A stretch of DNA of 64,000 nt. Source: Chitinimonas koreensis (GTDB lineage: Bacteria > Pseudomonadota > Gammaproteobacteria > Burkholderiales > Chitinimonadaceae). Shown here piece after piece: positions 58,628-64,000 of the stretch; within the stretch, counting starts at the first letter, position 1; each line of letters starts with the position of its first letter. The DNA lies in the NCBI RefSeq assembly GCF_014353015.1, contig NZ_CP060704.1, positions 3,931,001 to 3,995,000 on the forward strand, in the 5' to 3' direction. The position numbers and the translations under genes were made by a program. The notes under the pieces were generated by a model. The model did no database searches and was not told where the DNA came from. It saw only the letters and a list, made by a program, of their open reading frames with translations.

Positions 58628-60228
58628 ATGACACATACCCTCACCCAAGAGCAGCGCGAAGTGATCGCAGCCGAGGTCAATATCCTCGCTGTCGACGCCT
58701 TTGCAGGGACTGGCAAGACTTCCACCCTGGAGGCCTTTGCCACAGCCCGGCCGCGTGCCCGCATCCTGTATCTCGCCTTCAATCGCTCGATCGCTTCCGC
58801 AGCGAAAGAGCGCTTTCCCAAGAACGTGGACTGCCGGACCACCCATAGCCTGGCGTATGGCAATGTGGGCAAGCAGTTCAGCGAGAAGTTGGGCAATGCA
58901 ACCGCCCATGAGATCGGCGCCCGGATGAACTGCACGGTCAAGCGCGCGAAGTCCGCACTCGAAGCCGTATCCGCCTGGCTTTGCTCGGTCGACGACGAGA
59001 TCAACGCGTCGCACGTCGTCAGCGATGACGACGATCCCGCGTACGCCGCCGTCATCGTCGACCTGGCCAAGCAAGTCTGGCAGGACATGTCCAACCCGCG
59101 ATCGCCTGTGAAGATGCCGCACGACGGTTACCTGAAGCTGTGGGTCATGTCTCGGCCGAAGCTCAGCTACGACTACATCCTGCTGGATGAAGCCCAGGAC
59201 ACCAATCCGGTCACGTTGGAATTGGTGCTCGCACAACGTAAGCACGCCAAGCTGGTCCTGGTCGGTGATCGACACCAAGGCATCTACAGCTTCCGTAAGG
59301 CTGTCAACGCCATGGAGACCGCGCCGGCGGACAAGCGCGTCGCCATCACCCGGTCCTTCCGCTTCGGCGAAGGCATCGCGGCGGTGGCAACACGCCTGCT
59401 GCAGCACTACAAGGATGAACAGCACGCCGTCACCGGCCGTTCCGACATCCAGGTCAAGTGGACGGTCGACCGTCGTCAGCCCTACACCTTGCTGTCCCGG
59501 ACCAACGCCAGCCTGTTCGGCGAACTGGCCCGGCTGGTGCAGGGTAGTCGCACGGTCGGCGGGATCCACTATGTGGGCGGCTTCGAGGGCTACTTCTTCG
59601 GGAAGGTGCTCGACGCCTATCACCTGTGGGCGGACGCGCGCGACGCTATCCGCGACCAGGCTGTGGCGAAGTTCCCCGATTTCGGGACCTTCCGGCAGTA
59701 CGGCGAGGAAGCGAACGACGTCGAGGTGAAAGCCTTGGTCAAGGTGGTCGAGCAGTACACGACACGGATTCCGGTCATCTACAACGCCCTCCGGGCCGCG
59801 GAGGTGCCGGACGCCCGAGCAGCAGTCGTGGTGGCCACTGCGCACAAGTCGAAGGGGCTCGAGTGGGACCAGGTCGTCCTCACCGACGACTTCGTCATGG
59901 TGCCCCCGATGAAAAGTCGCGCGACAACCCTGAGAAATTCAGGGAAGAGGTGAACCTGCTGTACGTCGCCATCACGCGGGCGATCCGTGCGGTCGAGTTG
60001 CCGGCGAGCAGTCGCGACTGGTTGCTACCCGAAGGGATCGAGCAGGACAACGAACCCGAGGTGATGCCGGAACCCGCTGCTGAGCAGGAACCGCTCAACT
60101 ACTACCAGGCGATGGAGCGGCTGCAGGCTCTCGTTGATGCCAACGAAGCAGGGATGCTTCCGCAGCCCCTCGTCGTGACGGAGGCCCGCCGGGCAATCAG
60201 CTTCTTCCACGAGGTCACCGGGCGTTAA
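58628..60228 (+). pseudogene. UvrD/FBH1-like SF1 helicase, one base missing
   Basis: The frame from 58628 is natural to VVLTDDFVMVPP and then ends at 59953; the next frame continues (DEKSRDNPEKFREEVNLLYVAITRA) to 60228. One C missing at 59903-59907 explains it. Restored length is 533 residues. Motifs: Walker A AFAGTGKTSTLE, Walker B YILLDEAQDTN, VGDRHQGIYSFR, ATAHKSKGLEWD and LYVAITRA. The compact layout resembles FBH1 helicases, which clear recombinase filaments. The broken part is motif VI, so the read product would be inactive. Confidence 0.8.
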
Positions 60229-60255
60229 ACCTTTCTTTCATTTCAACCCAAGCGA

Positions 60256-60286
60256 AAGCCCATCAACCCCGCGGTTGATGGGCTTT
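60256..60286 (+). terminator. Rho-independent terminator
   Basis: AAAGCCCATCAACC-CCGC-GGTTGATGGGCTTT forms a perfect stem with T residues after it, 28 bases beyond the helicase stop. Confidence 0.85.
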
Positions 60287-60306
60287 TCCATTTCGGAGTA
60301 ACCACC

Positions 60307-60618
60307 ATGGAATACAAGGTTGAAGAAGTCATCAGCGAGAACACCTGGATCCCCTCGATCCATACCTCCCTAGTTGAAGCATGTGAGTACGCCGCTACAC
60401 AAGGCAATCCGTGCCGAATCTATCGTCGCGCCAGCAATGGCGTATGGCATGCAGTTGAACCTGACGAAATGCCGGGGACGACCAGCGCTGATGCGTATCG
60501 GATTCGCTTGATGCATCGTGCGATGGCCCGGTCGGACGAAGAACTGTTCGGCCGCCGTCATCTATACGAAGCTTGCGCGCTGAAACTCGCCCAGCGAATT
60601 ATTGCGGCAGGGCTCTGA
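60307..60618 (+). CDS. Hypothetical protein
   Basis: This 103-residue protein begins MEYKVEEVISENTWIPSIHTSLVEACEYA. It has a strand-helix start and a helical end with LMHRAMARSDEELFGRRHLYEACA. A CGGAG ribosome site lies upstream. It sits between two terminators, so it is a single-gene unit. Confidence 0.55.
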   Translation: MEYKVEEVISENTWIPSIHTSLVEACEYAATQGNPCRIYRRASNGVWHAVEPDEMPGTTSADAYRIRLMHRAMARSDEELFGRRHLYEACALKLAQRIIAAGL

Positions 60619-60633
60619 CCTGATGCAGCAACG

Positions 60634-60661
60634 AAAAAGGGAGACGTCAGCCTCCCTTTTT
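60634..60661. terminator. Bidirectional terminator
   Basis: AAAAAGGGAG-(8 nt)-CTCCCTTTTT lies between the stops of two convergent genes and has A/T runs on both sides. Confidence 0.8.
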
Positions 60662-60669
60662 CTTTGACG

Positions 60670-61089
60670 CTACTTCAAGTTTTCCGCGAATTCCTGTTCG
60701 AGCTGAGCCAGCAGGGTCTTTTGCTCAGTGAGCTCAATCAAGCGACGTATCGCCACTTGATAGTCTGTGCGCTTCAGGTTCAGCAATTTCCTCGCGACTC
60801 GGTCGATCCATGCCTGTGTTGAAGCAATTTCGTCAAAATCGACCGAATCGCCAGCATAGATTTGCCCCACCAAAGCAAACACGCCCTCTGTAGCAAAGGG
60901 GGAATCAGACGACCACCCGAGCACATGGACCAATTCAGCTAGAGTGTGCAATGCGACAACCACCCCTTCATCGATGCGTCCCATCTCCACCAATTGAGAC
61001 AAACCGTGCCGAGGGGAAAAGACCCACTGATTCACTTCATGCAGTGCCAGTTTGGCATCACTGCGGCGGTGGGGTGATCGCTTCTTCAT
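60670..61089 (-). CDS. Hypothetical protein, likely leaderless
   Basis: This 139-residue protein begins MKKRSPHRRSDAKLALHEVNQWVF and continues with helical segments. The start is supported by a shortened copy at 62.0-62.1 kb whose similarity begins at the same Met. A good promoter (TTGCAT, 16 bases, GATAAT) lies so close upstream that the message would have almost no leader. No family is recognised. Confidence 0.6.
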   Translation of the reverse strand: MKKRSPHRRSDAKLALHEVNQWVFSPRHGLSQLVEMGRIDEGVVVALHTLAELVHVLGWSSDSPFATEGVFALVGQIYAGDSVDFDEIASTQAWIDRVARKLLNLKRTDYQVAIRRLIELTEQKTLLAQLEQEFAENLK

Positions 61090-61099
61090 AGCATCATTA

Positions 61100-61125
61100 T
61101 CCAGCATCCTGCGCGCCATGCAAAA
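61100..61125 (-). promoter_or_regulatory. Promoter of the 60670-61089 gene
   Basis: On the minus strand, TTGCAT and GATAAT are 16 bases apart and the ATG follows after 10 bases. The -10 box is kept in the degenerate copy near 62122. Confidence 0.5.
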
Positions 61126-61147
61126 GCCCCACCGAGGTGGGGCTTTT
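61122..61147 (-). terminator. Terminator of the 61152-61445 gene
   Basis: AAAAGCCCCACC-GA-GGTGGGGCTTTT lies four bases after the stop of the gene on the minus strand and directly before the next promoter. Confidence 0.75.
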
Positions 61148-61151
61148 GGTA

Positions 61152-61445
61152 CTACCTATTCAGTTTCAGATGAGCCGAAATCTCGGCATTCGCTTCGGTC
61201 GCGCACGCAATCCACGCATGCCCGTTGAGATACCCGGTATCGAATGCGGTAGCGCCCGCCTCAATGCATTGCTCCGCATATTGTTGGACCGCTGTGAGAA
61301 TGAACGCCTGCATGAGTGCGCCACTGTTCGAAAAGTCCATCAGATCGACAACCATGTCGGTATTGGTTCGCCGAGAACCCCGCAAACCGCGAATGAGATC
61401 GTCCTCGACCTCGTACCCCAAAACCTCTAACGCACATCCGGACAA
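61152..61445 (-). CDS. Hypothetical protein
   Basis: This frame has up to 97 residues. LEVLGYEVEDDLIRGLRGSRRTNTDM reads as normal protein, so translation starts upstream of the ATG at 61355; a TTG at 61445 is the only visible candidate and has no good ribosome site. The C-terminal half is helical (ALMQAFILTAVQQYAEQCIEAG). The 5' end may be truncated. Confidence 0.45.
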   Translation of the reverse strand: MSGCALEVLGYEVEDDLIRGLRGSRRTNTDMVVDLMDFSNSGALMQAFILTAVQQYAEQCIEAGATAFDTGYLNGHAWIACATEANAEISAHLKLNR

Positions 61446-61789
61446 CCGCGCGGCCGCCCCAGTTCCAGCAGGGATGAGTCTACTCCGCTCGGCAAGCCCT
61501 TCCCCATAAGCGACACCAAAACCGGCGCTCGATCCCTTCGCTCGGCTCGACGCGAGTACCTCGAGCCGCCGCGCGTCCTGCAGCGCGAATAGAGCACCAT
61601 ATGAATGAAGCAGCAGGCACAGAAGCGAAGTCTGGCCCTACTCCGTCCACCTGGAAAAAACCCAAGAGGAAATACCCATACCGGTCGCGAACGATGCGCG
61701 GACCGAGGGCCTACGCACACCGATCGGTGTGACGGCCCACTCGTACGGGTAGCTAATTAAACACCTATCACCTAGAAGGAATGTGCCCC

Positions 61790-61960
61790 ATGGAATTCAT
61801 GACTCTTTTCGACCAAATCGCGCAATACCGCGAACAGTTGGCAGCGCTGTCGTGCATGTTGCATATCGCCTCCCAATTGAAGCGTCTAATGCAACCCACG
61901 CCCCAGCCGCGGCGCAAGCAGCGGCACATCCGGTTCGCTCAACGCCTTCATCGGCCATGA
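61790..61960 (+). CDS. Small basic hypothetical protein
   Basis: This 56-residue frame has an AGAAGGA ribosome site. It begins MEFMTLFDQIAQYREQLAALSCML and ends very basic (RRKQRHIRFAQRLHRP), which suggests nucleic-acid binding. It is the only plausible gene in the plus strand between 61.5 and 62.4 kb. Confidence 0.4.
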   Translation: MEFMTLFDQIAQYREQLAALSCMLHIASQLKRLMQPTPQPRRKQRHIRFAQRLHRP

Positions 61961-62027
61961 TTCCAACCGAAGATTTCCACAGGAACTGTGGATAATCGTC
62001 GTCATGCGCTGCGATTATGCTTTCCGA

Positions 62028-62111
62028 TCAAGGGTCGGACCGGCCAGGTGGATTCACTTCATGCCGTGCTAGCTTGGCGTCATGGCGACGGCGGGATGAT
62101 AGCTTTCTCAT
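62028..62111 (-). pseudogene. Truncated copy of the 60670-61089 gene
   Basis: Read on the minus strand, MRKLSSRRRHDAKLARHEVN aligns with MKKRSPHRRSDAKLALHEVN of the gene at 61089, including the GATAAT upstream. It then stops after 27 codons. It is a diverged 5' duplicate; the rest is lost. Confidence 0.5.
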
Positions 62112-62475
62112 GGCAATCGCTATTATCCAACAACCTGCGACCTCCGGCCCCTGAAAAAAATAGGCTCAAATTTCAGGAGCGCCCGATATGCCTACCTTGC
62201 ATACAGTTCGCCGAAGCCGGAAAAACGCACCGAGCTCTCACAAGCGACCCGGCGCTTCGCACTTGCAAGCACCGAACTGCATTTCACGGCTCCGCAGGGT
62301 CGCGATGACATCCCTCATTTAGAGGAAGCCTCATCGCCACCCGACCTGTATGATGCCATCCGCATTTTTCGGCCGCGCTGAACAATGTCGAGTCCAAACC
62401 CGCAGCCCAGCATCACGTCCTCAGCTTCCCCCATGAGCGCATGCCCGGCTCAACATCATCCTGTAAGAGATCAAG

Positions 62476-64000
62476 TTGCACAGAAATCCCCTCCCCCAGC
62501 TTGGGCGCTTTGCGTTCGCCATTCTGAAGACCGCCTTGTTCCTGGCAGGTACCCCATCGCTCGCAACCGGCAACTTCGAATTTGTCGGCTGGACGAACCC
62601 GGCGGGCATGCTGGAATTCATACAGACAGGTTGGTGGCGCGTCTATCCCAGCATGGCGGCCGCCAACCAGGCTTACCTCGAAGCATCGGCGGCGAAGCTC
62701 GCCGCCTCCGGCTCCGGTTGCACTATCGACCATGCCGAACTGGACAAGATACCCGGCGGCTGGGCCGGCAAGTACGTAGTCAAGGAAAGCCCGACCTGCT
62801 ATCCGGCCGTACCGGTGCCGGTCGTCATTTCCCGGCTGATGATCGAATGCGTGACCTGCAACGCGCCGGTTGCACCACTGGGTGGGCTGAAGCTAGCGGA
62901 ACAGCGCGATTACGACTCCCCGTTGCTGTCCTTCTCGCGTTCGTACAATAGCGACGACAAGCAAGGCTCGCCGGGCCTCGGGCCGGGCTGGACCAGTAAT
63001 CTCCACGGCAAGCTACTGCAAGGCGAGCAAGGCCAATCGGTGACGCTCGTCACGGGGGACAAGCAACTCTTGTTCAACTTGGCCGGCGACAATCTGTACC
63101 TCGGGCCGGATGGCGACCCGCTGCGCAAGCTGGCGGACCGCTGGGTCCACGAGCCCGCGGGCGGACGCAAGGAGACTTACGATCTGCAAGGCCGGCTGAT
63201 CGAGACCGTGGAGGTGGGCGGCTATACCCAGGCCTACGCCTACGACGGCGACCGGCTGGCCTCGGTCCAGGATTCGTTCCGCAACGTCTGGAAGCTCGCC
63301 TATGCCAACGGCCGCCTGAGCAGTTTCACGCCGCCGGAAGGCTACGCCACGACCTATGGCTACAGCGCCGGCCAGCAGCTCACCACCGTCACCTCGCCCG
63401 ACGGCAACGTGCGCCGCTACCTCTACAAGGCGCCGGATTCGCACCTGATCGTCGGCCAGGCCGACAAGCAGAACGTCCAGACCGTAGCCTACAGCTACGA
63501 CGGCGAAAACCGTCTCTTCAAGACCGCCTTCCCGAACCGGCCGGAGGCCGAGGCGGAGACCTACCAGAGCGGCGCGACCAAGACCGTTCGGCCGGTCTCG
63601 GCCGACGGCGCCAGCCTGGTGCCCGGGCCGGAGAAGGTGATCCAGAAGGCGGCAGTCACCACGCGACTGGGCTTCGTCCAGACCTACGTCAAATCGGTCG
63701 ACGCGCTGGTCTGGGTGAACAACCGGGTGTCGGTCGAATGCGCGGACGGCTGCCCTGGCCAAGTCCTGTTCAAGCACTTCGACAAGGACGGCAATCTCGA
63801 CCAGTTGCAGACCTACGACCGGAAGGGCAAGACCGAGTACCGCGACTTCAACGCACGCGGCCTGCCCGCGGTCATCGTCGAGGCCGGCGGCACCGCCCAG
63901 GAAGTGAAGACCGAGCAGGCCTGGCATTCGGTCCTGCCGGTCCCGGTCAAGGTGACCCGGCCCGGCCAGGTCGAGGACTCGACCTACAACGACCAGGGTC
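62476..64000 (+). CDS. Rhs/YD-repeat protein, 5' part (runs off the window)
   Basis: At least 508 residues are present. A TTG start at 62476 gives a signal peptide (GRFAFAILKTALFLAGTPSLATG). A Cys-containing region (TCYPAVPVPVVISRLMIECVTCNAPV) follows, then the DUF6531-type entry RDYDSPLLSFSRSYNS and GLGPGWTSNLHG. YD repeats start near residue 240: YDLQGRLIETVEVGGYTQAYAYDGDRLASV, LAYANGRLSSFT, TYGYSAGQQLTTV. Rhs proteins form shells that deliver C-terminal toxins. The toxin end is outside the window. Whether it belongs to the element or the chromosome is unclear. Confidence 0.85.
   Translation, partial: MHRNPLPQLGRFAFAILKTALFLAGTPSLATGNFEFVGWTNPAGMLEFIQTGWWRVYPSMAAANQAYLEASAAKLAASGSGCTIDHAELDKIPGGWAGKYVVKESPTCYPAVPVPVVISRLMIECVTCNAPVAPLGGLKLAEQRDYDSPLLSFSRSYNSDDKQGSPGLGPGWTSNLHGKLLQGEQGQSVTLVTGDKQLLFNLAGDNLYLGPDGDPLRKLADRWVHEPAGGRKETYDLQGRLIETVEVGGYTQAYAYDGDRLASVQDSFRNVWKLAYANGRLSSFTPPEGYATTYGYSAGQQLTTVTSPDGNVRRYLYKAPDSHLIVGQADKQNVQTVAYSYDGENRLFKTAFPNRPEAEAETYQSGATKTVRPVSADGASLVPGPEKVIQKAAVTTRLGFVQTYVKSVDALVWVNNRVSVECADGCPGQVLFKHFDKDGNLDQLQTYDRKGKTEYRDFNARGLPAVIVEAGGTAQEVKTEQAWHSVLPVPVKVTRPGQVEDSTYNDQG

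Overview
The window is GC-rich DNA from a Gram-negative bacterium, most likely a betaproteobacterium. The grounds are a PsrA/fatty-acid type TetR gene, bipA/typA, an RhlE-type helicase with a long Gly/Arg-rich tail, and the style of the mobile element. I cannot name the genus from sequence alone.

Layout. (1) 1-9.3 kb is chromosomal backbone: a PsrA-like regulator with its operator and the first codons of a divergent-side target gene, typA, a DEAD-box helicase, a lipoprotein, a secreted protein, a MarR regulator with an operator placed in its own promoter, and a DUF1398 protein. (2) 9.2-10.6 kb is an integration junction: a terminator, a 19-codon coding remnant, arm-type repeats and a P4-type tyrosine integrase. 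(3) 10.7-25.5 kb is a long, almost entirely minus-strand accessory block: HEPN and TPR proteins, a PapB/KorA-like regulator, a DGQHR (DndB-like) protein, many small proteins, RdgC, a protein of about 1,150 residues that I do not recognise, and an AlpA-type regulator at its head. (4) 25.7-28.8 kb is a control region. It holds shared ACACG-WW-CGTGT operators, an XRE repressor, and a cassette of HTH/receiver-like regulator, small exported peptide and LuxR-type sensor. (5) 28.8-52.4 kb is the replication and partition core of an integrative element of the PFGI-1 class: parA, parB, DUF2857, STY4528 family, dnaB, an ATPase with two multi-HTH proteins, antirepressors, TIGR03761, DUF3158-like, DUF4160/DUF2442, ssb and topoisomerase. 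An EAL protein and a SNF2 helicase follow. (6) 52.6-61.5 kb is cargo, including a solitary dnaE2-type polymerase and a UvrD-like helicase. (7) 62.5 kb to the end is the 5' part of an Rhs/YD-repeat gene. No conjugation (type IV secretion) genes are in the window.

Two patterns stand out. First, an 18-bp palindrome (TGTCC-N-CAYRTG-N-GGACA) recurs at least eleven times between 39.2 and 45.9 kb, nearly always just before the next gene. Second, at least eleven element genes are broken by the same event, one base missing from a G or C run, and adding one base restores a coherent protein each time. That points to homopolymer undercalling in the assembly, or less likely to real decay. Products described for those genes are the restored ones.

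How the parts probably work together: an XRE/AlpA-type switch would control excision and the minus-strand block. ParAB, DnaB, SSB and topoisomerase would maintain the excised circle. Antirepressors and the palindrome family would set the core's expression. The sensor cassette may tie this to cell density or stress.
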